NCBI GenBank assembly: GCA_018292915.2
Contig: JACVVK020000200.1
Location: 519,001 to 583,000 of the forward strand
Direction of reading: 5' to 3'
DNA length: 64,000 bases
DNA from: Batillaria attramentaria
Taxonomy: Eukaryota; Mollusca; Gastropoda; Batillariidae
This document shows, piece by piece, positions 20,015-33,127 of the stretch. Positions within the stretch are counted from its first letter, which is position 1; every line of letters begins with the position of its first letter. A program made the translations under genes and the position numbers. The notes beneath the pieces are model-generated. The model was not told the origin of the DNA, searched no databases, and worked only from the letters and a program-made list of their open reading frames with translations.

Positions 20015-20402
20015 CCTCCAACAAACGTAAGTTATGGTTCTGGTTACATAGTACCACCGTCCCACAGTAAACCATGCACAAACAAACACCACGAAAAAAA
20101 TATGCATACATGTACATGTATTACTTTGAAGATGGGGAAAAAAATAATTGCTGCAAAATAGTATTGCTTTCTTAAAAATATATATAGCGCACTTTTCGTT
20201 ATTCTGAATGTTAAACACAAACAGTTTCAAGCAGACGGGATAAATGTTAAAGTGGCTATATTGAATCTACCTGTTCTACTCAGGACAACAAAACTAAACA
20301 AGAAACACCAAGAAATAGATAATTATATGAAGTAAGTGCACATTCGATCAGCACATATTCAAACAAATTATGTCAGCAGAATATCAGTCATCGCTTTTGG
20401 GA

Positions 20403-20769
20403 GGGTCCTACTAATTACCGAAAACAACCAACGACCGAAAACAACTCTCAATACGGATAGAACGCGGTTAAAACATAGAAATAACAACACACAAACACGA
20501 TTAAAGGTGAAAAAAGAGGCCTTAAAAAAGCTAAAAGAAAAAAGGTGATATTGCAGAAAATAACCAGTCCGGACCAGAGTCGCGTCCCTTGGGAGACACG
20601 TTCATTTCGTCCTGGTCTCTTGGAGTGAATAAGTACTTTTTTCCTTTTAACTTAAGGCCTCTTTTTTCACCTTTAGTCATATTTGTGTGTTGTTATTTCT
20701 ATATTTTAATGCGTTCTACCCGTATTAAGAGTTGTTTTCGGTTGTTTTCGGTAATTAGTAGGACCCCGT
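20403..20769. mobile_element. Foldback element with 12-bp target duplication
   Basis: Left arm 20403-20546 is the inverted repeat of right arm about 20635-20767, starting GGGTCCTACTAATTACCG. The loop carries a GTCCGGACCAGAG segment. Direct repeats TCGCTTTTGGGA at 20391-20402 and 20770-20781 flank it exactly. A single, non-inverted copy lies at 39559-39793, showing that this locus is one full unit plus an inverted partial unit. Confidence 0.85.
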
Positions 20770-20992
20770 CGCTTTTGGGACCATGTCAACAAGACAATTC
20801 AGAAACAAATACATTAGTAGACATCGGTTTGGTAAACGCATCTCGTCCTGAATACAGGTACGCAAAGTATTGCAGGGGTAACTGCTCTAAGTTTTGAAAA
20901 CAAAACAAAACACGAAAACATCCAGCACAAAAAAATATCTGTAATATCAAATCACTTGACAAGCCTCGGAATGATTGGGGCAAAACCATTGT

Positions 20993-21852
20993 AAAATTCA
21001 AATAAGTAAAAAAAATTTTTAAAAAAACAACCTCGCAGCCCATTTTATGCAAGCTGCAAGCTCACTTTTCAATTCACATACTGGTTTCCTATGTCCTTAT
21101 TTTTTTCATGGTGGAAAGATACAGTGCTCTGCTACACACTCCAACCCCCCCCCCCCCCCAAAAAAAAAAAAAAAAAATTCTGCTTCGAACTTTTCTACCA
21201 GACATAAAATTCAAATAAATAAAAATATTAAAAAAAAACTTGCAGCCTCACGACAAACACTTGATGCAAGCTGCAAGGTTACTTTTCAATTAACATGTTG
21301 GTTTCCGATGTCCTTATTTTTTTTCACGGTGAAAAGATACAGTGCTCTGCTACACACTCCAACCCCCCAAAATTCTGCTTCAAACGTTTTTACCAGGTGT
21401 AAAATTCAAATAATTAAAAAACAAAAAACAAAAAAACTTGAAGCCAGACGACAAACACTTGATGCAAGCTCACATTTCAATTCACATATGTGACCCTCCA
21501 TGAGAAAACCCGGCGTAAGACGCACACTGCTGTTCCGAGCTAGAGGCTAACAAAGGTCAGCGGGTGCTATCTGGTCAATATTGAGATTTTGCCAAAATCA
21601 GGTAGTTCTGCCCTTAAATCATGATGTCTTAAAAGGAGTTGTTTTTTTGCCACTGTAAAGAGCAAGGCTGTTTCTTTAAAATGGCTCCAAAAACAAAAAA
21701 TTGAAAATTTTGCACTTAAGCCGGGTTTTCTTGTGGAAGGTCACATATTGGTTTCCGTTGTCCTTGGTTTTTTCATGGTGAAAGGACACAAAGCTCTGCT
21801 ACACACTCCAACCCCAAAAATTCTGCTTCAAACTGTTTTACCAGGACTGGAC
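20993..21852. repeat. Tandem repeat, three units of about 190-213 bp
   Basis: Units start AAAATTCAAATAA at about 20993, 21206 and 21401. Each carries GATGCAAGCTGCAAG-like, GGTTTCCTATGTCC-like and ACAGTGCTCTGCTACACAC motifs, then a C/A run. The third unit is split by the MITE at 21489-21745. Confidence 0.85.
21489..21745. mobile_element. TA-flanked MITE (mariner-like)
   Basis: The termini TGTGACCCTCCATGAG and the reverse complement of CTTGTGGAAGGTCACA form inverted repeats of about 30 bp containing AAAACCCGGC. TA is duplicated at 21487-21488 and 21746-21747. The interrupted tandem unit reads through the empty site when the 257 bp and one TA are removed. It has no coding capacity. Confidence 0.9.
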
Positions 21853-22687
21853 AGTAACTGTTTTGTGTATGTGTTGAAGTGGACGGCCTGAGCTTGACAA
21901 TGAGGAAATGGCCTTGACTAGCGTAATCAAGGGGTGCAGTTCCTAAGTTCACACATGAAATATCACACTGTCTCCTTTACTATGTACAACTCCTTTTCTG
22001 CACAAAAAGACAGAGGCTGAAATAAGAGTTACAAACAAAATTAAAATATTGACATTTTTCTTTCTGCAACAGGCTGATAAAGATAATTCAGCTATCATGT
22101 TCGTAGGGACGTAAAGTACAGTAAGGATCTTCTGGGGAACCATGGGACTTCCATGTTGTGTGCGCCAAAACTGTGGGCAGACAGACACACTGCAGGCAAA
22201 CAAGGATAGTGGGTGTGAATACTAAAGCTTACTGTAGACAAAATTTCACTCTTTCACCGCCACAGGTAACTTTCGTTGACATGCTGTTCAGCTGCCACAG
22301 GCGACTTTTGTCAACTGTCGGGTCACATCAGGGGGACTGTATTTCACAGGGTGTAGTGTTTAGACAAGCATATCTAACCAGCGTCAGGGATCTACAACGC
22401 CCTACCCTTCACCCCTCCACCTAAAAACGTTCTGAGATATAAACATTTAAAGAGACCCATTGCCCAGCAGTTCTTGCAGTTGAAACGAAACCTGGTGCTG
22501 CCAAGTGCTGTTCATTTAGAAATTTGGCGGCGAAAGAGTTAAGTAACTGCTGGTGAAACACTCTGCCATGTGGAAAATGAAGATGAAGATGTCATACAAA
22601 TATGTAGTGCAGAGTGAAACATCCAATGACTGTGACCATGAGACATAATTACGGAGACAAATATTTACCACAAAACTTGGGGGCAAA

Positions 22688-22862
22688 AACCAAACCACAC
22701 AGACCTCCATAGCATCATCTTACCATCATCCTCATCTCCATCATCATGCATAATAAAAATTGTCCCAGCTTCCGAGCCCTCCGTGGATTCCACCCATTAC
22801 CAGGGAGGAACACCACCGGAGCCGGCAAAGAGTTGTGGCAGCAAAAAAAAAAAAAAAAAAAA
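22688..22862 (+). mobile_element. 5'-truncated family A SINE
   Basis: Only the 3' body is present, from CCAAACCACACAGACCTCC to the terminal A tract. The A tract is followed by eight G. The same text is found at the 3' ends of the copies at 27.8, 37.4 and 44.0 kb. Confidence 0.85.
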
Positions 22863-23046
22863 GGGGGGGGCAAGAACGTATGTCTAATCTGTGATTTCTT
22901 AGCTTATTTATTTATACCAAGACATGGAAAAATAGCAGCAGCTCAAAACGTTGCCTTGTTGAAAGACTGCGTGACTTCATCGACACAAGTGTCACCAAGA
23001 AAAATGAGCCAAACACATCAGCATACTCTTAGAAGAAATACTGCGC

Positions 23047-23100
23047 GTGCACGCACGCACGCATGCACGCACACACACACACACACACACGCACACCACG

Positions 23101-23132
<32 letters not shown>
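23047..23132. repeat. (AC)n/(GCAC)n microsatellite
   Basis: Two AC arrays are separated by CCACGTGCGCG. The neighbouring open frames on either strand are repeat artefacts. Confidence 0.95.
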
Positions 23133-23141
<9 letters not shown>

Positions 23142-23711
23142 TGAAATGTTGAGTTTCTAACAGTGGTAAAAGGTGATTTCTTTAGGATTACGGCAGTCGT
23201 TTTCGGCTGTGAAACAAAGCCCGAATACATCATGGTGCAAAAACTGTATGCATGTCAACACTGTAAACAAAACGTTCATCTGGCAGAGAAAACTACAACC
23301 AAAGCAGCAAACAAAACAAAAACAAAACTGCCAACCTACTTTTCGTGACTATAAGATGCAGTATACAGAAACCACCAAATTCATTTCAGATGTACTGAAT
23401 TATGTGACAGCAGTTAGAATCGAGTGGGTGTTACTGTGTTTGGCTTGCAGGCAAAAAAAATGTATTTTTTCCCCTAAAATTTTCCACACCCCTCTCAGCT
23501 CCTAGCCTCCCTAATTTGGTGTAGCAAAGAAGGAATTAGTTAGTTTAATGAAAGTGAACTGCGCCCAAAAATGCCTTTACGAAAAGAAAAAGAGGAAGAA
23601 GGACACAAAGTCTTTCTCTGAAGAATTATTGATTAGTTTATCTTACAGCTGTCTGATGTTCAGATTCTTTTCCCTAAAAAAAAAGAAAAAAAAAGGTTAT
23701 TTTATTTAATT

Positions 23712-23715
23712 TATA

Positions 23716-23775
<60 letters not shown>

Positions 23776-23776
23776 G
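23712..23776. repeat. (TA)n, then T and G homopolymers
   Basis: About 10 TA units run directly into about 23 T and then about 22 G. The exact lengths are likely assembly-uncertain. Confidence 0.9.
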
Positions 23777-24888
23777 AACAATGTGAGAATTTACTGTTTA
23801 GTAATTCACACATATTCACACAGCAATATCTTCAGGTAAAAAACAATAACAAATGAAAATAAATGGACCGTTTCGAAATGAGCACACAAAATGGGAATTT
23901 GAGTCAGGACAAAACCACAGGTACAAGCACTCCAAAAGAAAATCGTCCTGTTTTCTTTGGAATACAATGTACATTACAGGACACTGAATGCTGCACCAAG
24001 GAACAAATGAAAATCAGAACCGTACAATAACCGCGTGATCACAAAAAAACATCAACACAACCATGCACAAGTTTCAAATGGAAGAATTCAACAAGCTGTC
24101 AATGGAAGACCCAAATGTTTTGAGCAGAGCAATTCACCAGTTTCATTTCATAATCAACCCATTCAGTCTCTAAACTCTTCACTCCATCTCTGTATCTCTC
24201 TCTCTCTCTCTAAGTTTCGATCCATGCAAATAAAATATAAATATTTTCAGTATCAGTATCTCCACATATTTACCACACATAAGTGTTTGAGATGTTCGAA
24301 AACGCACACTGGAAATCTCACAAAGTCTTGAACACCGTCACTAGCTGCAAGACACCTTGAGCCACCCAGAACAACTCCAAGAAACTTCCGTGAAGGGTTC
24401 CTCTGACAGCTAGGAGACGTTTCACTCATATTTTTCTACCACAAACAACCATTTCATGAAAGACCAGAAGACGAAAGGCTCAGAACATGCACAGAGTGCA
24501 AGAAACAAAACAAAGCTAGCTTGGGAACTCAATTTGTTTCAAGTCTTGTCCTCCAGCTATATTTTGAACTGTTTGGTTTTCTGTTTTCTTAACATGGCTT
24601 GTAGTATTTCACATTCCAGGTGTATCTTTTTCTGAGGAAAAACAGCTTTTCCATTCACACTTTGCCCTTAGAAACAGTTTTAAAAAAAGAAAAAAAAAAT
24701 TATAATCCCTGGCAAGTTTGTTTTTGACTATGGAAAGTGACATGTACAGAATGCTCGTGAAAGGAACATCCCGCACAGTTTCTTGAACCACGTACGTAAA
24801 GCCAGTCTGTGTTTCACTCTCCTTGTCTCTCAATGCAAGAGCATTATGACCCCCCCCCACCCCCCACCCCCCCTCCATCCAGCCCATG

Positions 24889-25034
24889 TCACTTTGTTGG
24901 CAGCTGGCAGTCCAAACACGCTGTCATAACATCATGATTGTATGGTTCCACTTGAATGGTCACGTGGAAAAAGTTGTGCTGCTTCAACGCTTTTGTTGCC
25001 TCTTGCAGAACATCCATGCTTTGCTGGGATCCAT
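24889..25034 (-). CDS. SLC30A2: ZnT exon 7: end of C-terminal domain and stop
   Basis: The acceptor is CTTTTTCAG. The exon encodes DGSQQSMDVLQEATKAL and FHVTIQVEPYNHDV, ends CLDCQLPTK, then TGA. The CxxC near the terminus matches the C-terminal cysteine pair of ZnT2/3/8. Confidence 0.95.
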
Positions 25035-25797
25035 CTGAAAAAGAAAACCGAAAATCAGTCCTGATAAAGAGTTGACAAAGCCAAATTTGATTTTCCATTT
25101 TTCTTTTGTTTAACTGTTTGTCTTGGGGGGGGGGGGGGGGGAGGGGAGGTGTGTTTACGTGTGTGTTGCAAGTGGGGGGGATTATCAGGGGAAGAGTCAA
25201 TGGAGACACCAACAAATAACAGCAATGTTGTGAATGAGATCTAGAGTCCTAAAGAAGTTTCCGACTCACCAACAGCAAGATGAACAGAGAGTGCATTGCG
25301 GTCCATCGTCAGCGCCCACACATTCAGGTTGTGAACCGTGATCACGGAGTCCAGGGACATCAACACCGATTTCAGATGTTCGAAGTCCACTCCCTGGGGG
25401 GCACCTGGAATAATGTCAATTTAATTTTATTTCATTTTGTTTTATTTTCATTTAAACAACAGATCTATAAACCCCAAAACATGCACCAAACAGAATTGGC
25501 TGTATCTGATAAGATGAAACATGTGGGTGGTGGGGTGGAGGGTGGGGGTGGGGTGTGGAGGTGGGGGGTGGAGGAGGGGTGGGGGGGGGGGGCGTCGGGA
25601 ATCTGCTGGTTGGTTGAAGAATACAAATTCCCTTTCGACAAAATGTCACTATGACACCATTACCATCATGTGGCCCCAAAGGTTCAGCTCAGCTGTTCAA
25701 ATTTCAGAATTTAAACTTCCCAGTTCTGAACCAATATTTAAGGAACACATTTTATCACGCATTTAATATTTAATGCACACACACACACACACACACA

Positions 25798-25828
<31 letters not shown>

Positions 25829-26717
25829 ATCTCCACACACACACACACTCCTGTAATGTTGTCATTATATGTCCTTCATTTTTCAACAGCACTTAAAGCT
25901 TGACTTGTATGTCTGATAGTAGACGGTATGTCTGTCTGTATGTATGTCTGGTAGTACTACGGTAGCTGCAAATGAGCTATCAACTCTCGTGTATAGGATC
26001 CTATATGCCAGACTTCACACATGCTGCCTTTCAAACATCAGAATTGGAATGCCCTGTGACACTGTGCACAAAAGTGACGCACCACGTACATGTATAAATG
26101 TTCTGGACAATTACGTGCATTCCGTGCACATGCAGTTTAATTCTTACACTGGTTTCCTTATAGCGCTGTGCACGCAAGTGACCCGTCCAATTATGTGTCC
26201 CAGAATCTGGACAATCACATCTATTACGTCCTATGCACCAGGTACGGCTCAAAAGAATGATGTAACTTTAGCAAATTGGCCTTCACGGAAACATTGTAAC
26301 AAAATGCTGATTGTACAGATGCAAATCTGTGAAATGACCAAGCCCGCAGCATTGTGGCCGATTATCAGTGAAGCCCATCTCACAACAGATTGTAATCAAT
26401 GAAATGTATGCCAAAGTGGCCCTTCCCGTTGTCTTCTTTATTACTTTCCACATCTGTTCCCAAACACTCATCTGCGTCAAAGGAAATTAACAGGCTGTAT
26501 CAGACGAGATGAAACTTGGCAGATAGCACAGTGTGATTCTGCTCCATAGTGTTAGCAAGTTGGCTGGGTTTGGCTTCAGCATCGTTTGGAATTACTAACC
26601 TTGGGTCAAAGAAAAGACATGCAGTGTGATTGTTTCTGTAGTGCTGATATGTGAACGGGTCTATGTGTGTGTTTAGGTGCACGTCTGTGAGCGAAAATAT
26701 TGGGGTGGCGTGTGTGT

Positions 26718-26786
<69 letters not shown>

Positions 26787-26866
26787 GTGTGGTGTGGTGT
26801 GGTGTGGTGTGTGTGTGCGTGCGTGCGTGCGTGCGTGCATGCGCGTGTGCGTGCGTATGCGTGTGT

Positions 26867-26909
<43 letters not shown>

Positions 26910-29900
26910 ATGTGCGTGAATGCACCTGCTGATTGTATGATACTGTATACAGTCACAGTTGATGATACAATACTGTTCTTTTACATTGCTCTGTTGTGTT
27001 GTATTGTCTTCCACAATCCAAACATATTGTCCCCAAAAGACAATGAAGTAATTTGGATGAAATTGAAGTGAAGAATGGAACGAAAGCCCCCCCCCCCACC
27101 CCCCCACCCCCCGCGCGTGTAATGCTACACACAAGCTGTGAAGCAACAGCTGCGGCATTCATTGATCTGCGAAAATGCTCCACGCATCAGTGCACATCAG
27201 ATGCATGTATCACTTTAACATTAGTTGTGACACATTCAGTTTAGTTTTCATTCTGTTGCTGTACAGCACCTGTGACAGCTGTGTTGTTCACGGCAGATTA
27301 CATCCCACCATCTGCATGTGACTTGAGCTCATTTTGAAGGTTATTCACACTTGTAATTTGCATAAAACGCAGTATTACAAGTATCTTATTTATAATAATA
27401 ATAATAATTAATGAGTATTGCATAGGCGCTTTACCCAATTTCGTAAATCGGCTCAAAGCGCCGTAAACTGAACCCAACACGCACACTCATGTGAATCACA
27501 CACATTCTCTCACACGCTGGACATAAACACATTACCATCACGTGATGCGAAGGGTCAGCTCAGCTATTTAAATTCTGGTACAGTATTCAGAATTGCATTT
27601 ATTTTTCAAATTTGGTGGGCTGAACATTTCCAAAGCAGCTGAAGCAGTTTCATGCTATTGACTTTATGGTGTGTTTCCTGCTGATGTCACCGTTCAGTTG
27701 AAATCATAGTTAACGCTCGCTGGGTACAGCAGGAAAATAAATAAAGCTGTGACATACCCACCGGCCCCCGTAGTGTAGTGGTTAGCACGTCGGACCATGG
27801 GCCGGGAGACCCGGGTTCGAGTCCCAGCCGAGGCAAGCGGGATTTTTCCTACCTAGGTCGGCTCCTACCCACAGCGGGTGTGCTATGGACCCAATGGGGA
27901 GGCTGATGCCACACAGCCGAGTTTCACCCACTTCACAGGTGCGACTTTGGGGGTGCTTCCCTTGGTATGACACGTCTTATGATGTGGACGATTACACGGC
28001 CGGCACCGCAGGTGCCGTAGTTCCCGGGCCTGGTTAATGCCGGGATATTTATGACAGGAAGCGTGGAATGCGGCCCTTTCCCGCAGTCCCAAACCCAACG
28101 GACCTCCATAGCATCATCTTACTATCATCCTCATCTCCATCATCATGCATAATGAAAAAAAATTGTCCCAGCTTCCGAGCCCTCCGTGGATTCTACCCAT
28201 TACCTGGGAGGAACACCACTGGAGTGGGCAAAGAGTTGGGGCAGCCAAAAAAAAAGAAAAAAAGCTGTGACATACCCTCCATGATAATGCGGATGGTATC
28301 CCGGAGAACGTTAATAGTTGTCAGGAGCACCAACAGTGAAAATAGAAATGTACAGATGGGGTCCGCTAACCGGTATTTTTCTTCATCCTGAAAAAAAAAC
28401 ACCATTCAGTCATTGTGTTCCTCTTAATTAAGTTAAAAACAAACAAACAAACAATCAACAAGAAATAAACTAGCCACCAAAGACTGTGACTTGCATGTAT
28501 TTATGGATGTGCTGATACTACTAAAATTTATTGGTGTAGCCAGCTTCCTGAGCCTTTTGTGCTTAATTTATGTGCCCAGTAGTTGTTTTTTCTGATGAAA
28601 ATGGGTCCTTTTCTCGCAGGGTCCCAGTTATCGCAATGTTGTGATGAAGTGCTAAATTTAGTCATTCTTGCATCATTTCATCTATGTATGTAATGCATAA
28701 CAACTTGTGAGACGTGTTGATACAGGCCAAGGCCAAGGCCTAAACAACAATAAACTATGTCTGAGTCTGAGTCTGAGTACTAAAATTTAATGTCCTGAAC
28801 ATTCAGATTCAGCATTTTTTAAAAGATTAATGCATATCAGTCACAGACGTGCACGCAATGATTCAATTTGTGGGTGTGTTTTGTTCAAACTAATGAAAAC
28901 AAACAGCGCAAGTGCAAGCTTAGCCAGGCCGTCGCACACCCCGACAGATGTCGGGGCTTTATCTCTTAATCAAAATCATTATTCTCAAATTGCTGGATCT
29001 CGCAGAAGGCAACTTAGGTTTTGCAACAGTTGCACTTATGGGGACAGGGGATTTGGTCTAGTGGTTAAGGCATCCGACTTCGGATCCTGAGCTGCCTGGT
29101 TCGAGTCCCCGGTGGGCAGGAATATGGTGGGATTTTTCCTTACTATATCGAGTCAAACCCATGTGCAGACTCGTCTACGGTGCTTGTCTCGCCTTCGTGT
29201 ACACAAGCACGCACATACATCAAGTGTACACGTTAAAATCCCACGTTCATCTTTCGAAGAAGAGAAGGCTGTGGCCGGTGTCGTGGTAAACAGAAATACT
29301 GTCGCACGCACCAGAGTGAATAGCAGGGTGGAGGTTTGCACATAAAGTAGCGCTTAGCGGCAGCAGGCTTTCACTGCTTCGTCCTCCAGCCCTGCGGCGC
29401 CGTGAGCATTTCAGCAGAGATGGATATGTGCGCCGAGGAGAGGTCTACCATACCATACCATACCATACTTATGGGACAGCCTATATGCTAAAATAGTCTA
29501 TCTGAATGATTAATCATTAGCAGAGCTTTGGGAATAGAACACACTGCCGACTGCAGGTGGTGCGAACAAATACGCAAATTCTTCTACTCCGCAGTCACAC
29601 ACAACACTCACTCCTTGGCATTTGCGTCACTTGACGCCGTCAGGCTTCTGCTGGGTCAGTGCCGCTCAGTTAATAATAATAATAATAAATGGTACTTATC
29701 TAGGTTAGATTTGAGTTATATCTTTCCAGAGCACATGGCAAGCCAACACCCACACTCCACCCACACGATCCCATCCATAATCTCCCCCGAAAGCAACAGA
29801 CCATCCTCTTTCGCCTCTGCACCAGAAACTGCAGACTACTGAGTAACCTCCACCGCCTGCGAGTGTTCCACACAGACGCGTGCCCCTGTGGCACTGGCCC

Positions 29901-32900
29901 TCAAACACCTGACCATATCCTGCAGCTCTGCCCAACCTTCCAAACCCTTAGGACAGAGACCTGGCCAACTGGTTCTACCCTGCAGCAGAAACTCTGGGGC
30001 TCCCTACCCGACCTCCAGATGACTGCTGCCTTCATTGAAAAAACCGAACTTTTGGTCTGACGCAACCAACAAACACTGAACGCAGGAGTTATATCTAGGG
30101 TTAGTGCTAGGTTTAGGTTTAACTTTGGGGTTACATAGTGGTAATAGTGCAAGCTATGTTGTTTAGATGGTCCTAGTGCATTTACAGGAGGTGCAAATGG
30201 CACAAAGGAGTGAACTATACTACCGCCGCGCTGCATTAGTTCAGCCTGTGAGATGATGTCAATGTGCAGGCATTTAAGGGGTATGATGGCAGACTACCAA
30301 AAGAGCTCGAAACAATGTGTGAGATTAGAAGAGTAGGACGATTGGTATTTAAATAAAAAATGGATGCTGCAGAATGTGTTCAACAGAGGAAAACTGAATA
30401 TGTATGCTAGCATTATTCAAAATATTACAGGAGAAAACAGGATTCACTGAAAAAGCTTTTTCTTTACACACAGTCGCAAAATTAAACATAATGTCACTGA
30501 CTCACCTTGAATTTTATAATAAGGGCCGCTATAAGCACACCTAAACTTTGAATGATGTCGCCGACCACATGAATAAACGCTGCCCTGACGTTGATATTTT
30601 TGTGGGCATGTGGCTCTGCGTCTTCTGCATTATCCTCCTCCTCCTCCTCCCTTTCCTCAGCAGACGGGGCGACGTCCAACGGTTCATACTCCTCTGTATT
30701 GCCACCCCGAGATATTCCCGGGAATCGCGAGGGTCCATGGGAATGATGGGAATGAGAGTGGCCATGGGAGTGGGAGTGGCCGTGGCCATGGCCAAATTTG
30801 GTATGCCCGTGAACAAAGCCGCAGCACTTTTCAGAATGCAAGACAAAACCCATTCTGCAACATGAAAAAGACAAAACAAAAACAGTGCTTAAAGATCTAA
30901 GCTCCCAACGAAAAGCTTTCCGAAGTGTGAACAAAATTTTACAGAGTCAACCGTGCAAGCACAGTCAACTCTGTCACAGTTGCAGAGTTTTCAGCGTCCC
31001 TAATACCCCAATAAAAGCCAAGGGCAGCCTGATTTCACAGCTCAGTTTGCGTTTTGACACTGAACGAGAAAGATCGTGCAGCACTCAACATCAGTTCGCT
31101 AGACACTGTAGCGATGTGTCTCGATCGCTGATCAAAAGCCAAATAATGTCACGGCAAACTCGTGCTCTGGTTTTATAAGGGTCCCTGAAGGGCTGAAAAC
31201 TCTGCAACTGTGACAGAGTTGCCTGGATTATGCACAGTCGAAGGCGGTGTCGCAGTCTTTAAAAAAAAAAACCCAAAAAAAACAATGTTTGCGGCTTCCT
31301 GCTGGGCTGAAAACTCTGCAACTGTGACAGAGTTGACTGTGCTTGCACGGTCGACTCTGTAAATTTTTTTCACACTTGGGAAAGCTTTTTGTTTGGAGGT
31401 TAGATCTTTAAACCATTGCAGTCAGATACATATATGCTCAACTTTCAAAGTTCCTTTCTTACATTCAAAATCTGTACAAAAATGTACAAATGTGAATTAT
31501 AAGACAGAATTTACAAGCGTACATTAAAGAACCAGAAGTTTTGACACATACTATTCCTTTACCCAAATACAGCACATATATATATATATGATGAAAATGA
31601 AAAACCATTGTAAATCTAAAAACCACACACACACACACACACACACGAAATGAAAACCAAATGTGCTTACAGACATCCAGTTACCAACACAATTGCCTTA
31701 ACAATGGAAAATCTTCTTGATTCTCGTAACTGTCCTGAGAAGATATTAGCTTTAAAAATAAATGTTCACTCCCGACTAATGGCTCTTGCATGTTAAACTG
31801 ACACAAACTGCAAAATTACAATATTGCTGATACGTCTTATACAGCCATATATGAGAAAAAAAAACTAAACTAAAAAAAAAAAACAAAAAAAACCCTGTCA
31901 GACGAAAATGGCTGAGATCAAATGTAATGATCTACCAAATAACTCTCATAAGATCAGGTGACATTTGTGAGTAACAGACGTAAATAGACGACATGAAAGT
32001 GATATACCCGGCAACAGCCTGGCAACTACTGCAGTGGAGCAAAGATGACGATGCACTGCTTCATAACTGTTCACATGCTTGCACCAAAATAAAATTACCA
32101 CACACATCTCAGCAACAGAACATAATTATGTAGCGGTACTCACATCAAGTTGAAGACCACCCCTAGTGTCGCGGTAATAAGCATCTCGTTGGGTTTGACG
32201 TCTTTGTAGTGTTCATGTATGATGCGTTCCACAGCGATGTAACACAGCACACCGGACACAAGCCAGATGATGAAGACGCTGAACAGGGCTCCCAGAACCT
32301 CTGAAATACACCAGACCAGCATTTTCAGCAATACTCATTATTATTATTATTATTTTGTTGTTGTTGTTGTTGTTATTTGTAGCCGACATTGTGAGCGAGA
32401 ATTTGCCTGATTATTGCACAGCTGTCCGCTCATCTTGCTGCAAATGACTTGATTGAACCATTTCAATCAGCCTACCGTGTTAACCACAGTACTGAAACTG
32501 CTGTTCTATGAGTTACCAATGATTTGCTGTGTGCCACCGACAAAGGGTTGGTCTTCATCTTGACCCTGTTGGATCTATCAGCGGCTTTCGATACACTTGA
32601 CCATGAAATTCTGTTTCAGAAGCTTCACACCTTCTTCGGCATTTCAGGGGCTGCTTTGCATTGGTTCCGATCTTACCTGAACGATCGTTTTCAGGTTGTC
32701 AGTATTAAGAATCTATCCTCACAACCTGCTAGACTGTTGTATGGTGTGCCTTAGTACTGGGGCTGGTTTTTTTTCAGTCTGTACATGCAGCCTCTTAGCG
32801 AAGTTTTAAAACGTCTGTGTATGTTATACCACATATATATGCTGACGACACTTAGTTACAAGCTTCTTCCAGCCCATTCCACAATCCTCAGCTTGTCCTG

Positions 32901-33067
32901 ATCATGCAAAGCTGCATTGAAACTGTTGTGACATGGATGACCAATGACAAACTCAAGATGGATGGTGACAAAACTGAAGTTATGCCCATTTCCACACTCT
33001 CAAAACTTAAAGATCTAAGCTCCCAACGTCGCTGCACCTGCCAAATTGGATGTTAGAGTGTGCGCAA

Positions 33068-33127
<60 letters not shown>

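Larger units (their letters stand above)
19990..24888 (-). other. Putative 3' UTR of the ZnT gene (about 4.9 kb)
   Basis: Below the ZnT stop, the + strand turns A-rich (T-rich on the transcribed strand), mirroring the MEIOC side. It contains a foldback element, a short tandem array with a MITE, a 5'-truncated SINE, an AC microsatellite and homopolymers. Earlier minus-strand AATAAA words, for example near 23701, may give shorter transcripts. Confidence 0.45.

Noticed and set aside
25944..26402. 152-codon open frame in a ZnT intron
   Set aside because: It shows no domain. The DNA looks like diverged repeats (ACAATTACGTGCATTCC-like segments), so coding is not supported.
26500..27071. Long open frames over the TG/AC tract
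   Set aside because: His/Thr and Cys/Val dipeptide frames come from the microsatellite; there is no domain or splice support.
27763..27840. tRNA-Val-like sequence with A and B boxes
   Set aside because: It is the head of a SINE: body, A tail and target duplication follow, and the same head recurs at 19.5, 37.4 and 44.0 kb. The same reasoning applies to heads at 4.5, 29.05, 41.0, 47.3, 57.35 and 63.1 kb.
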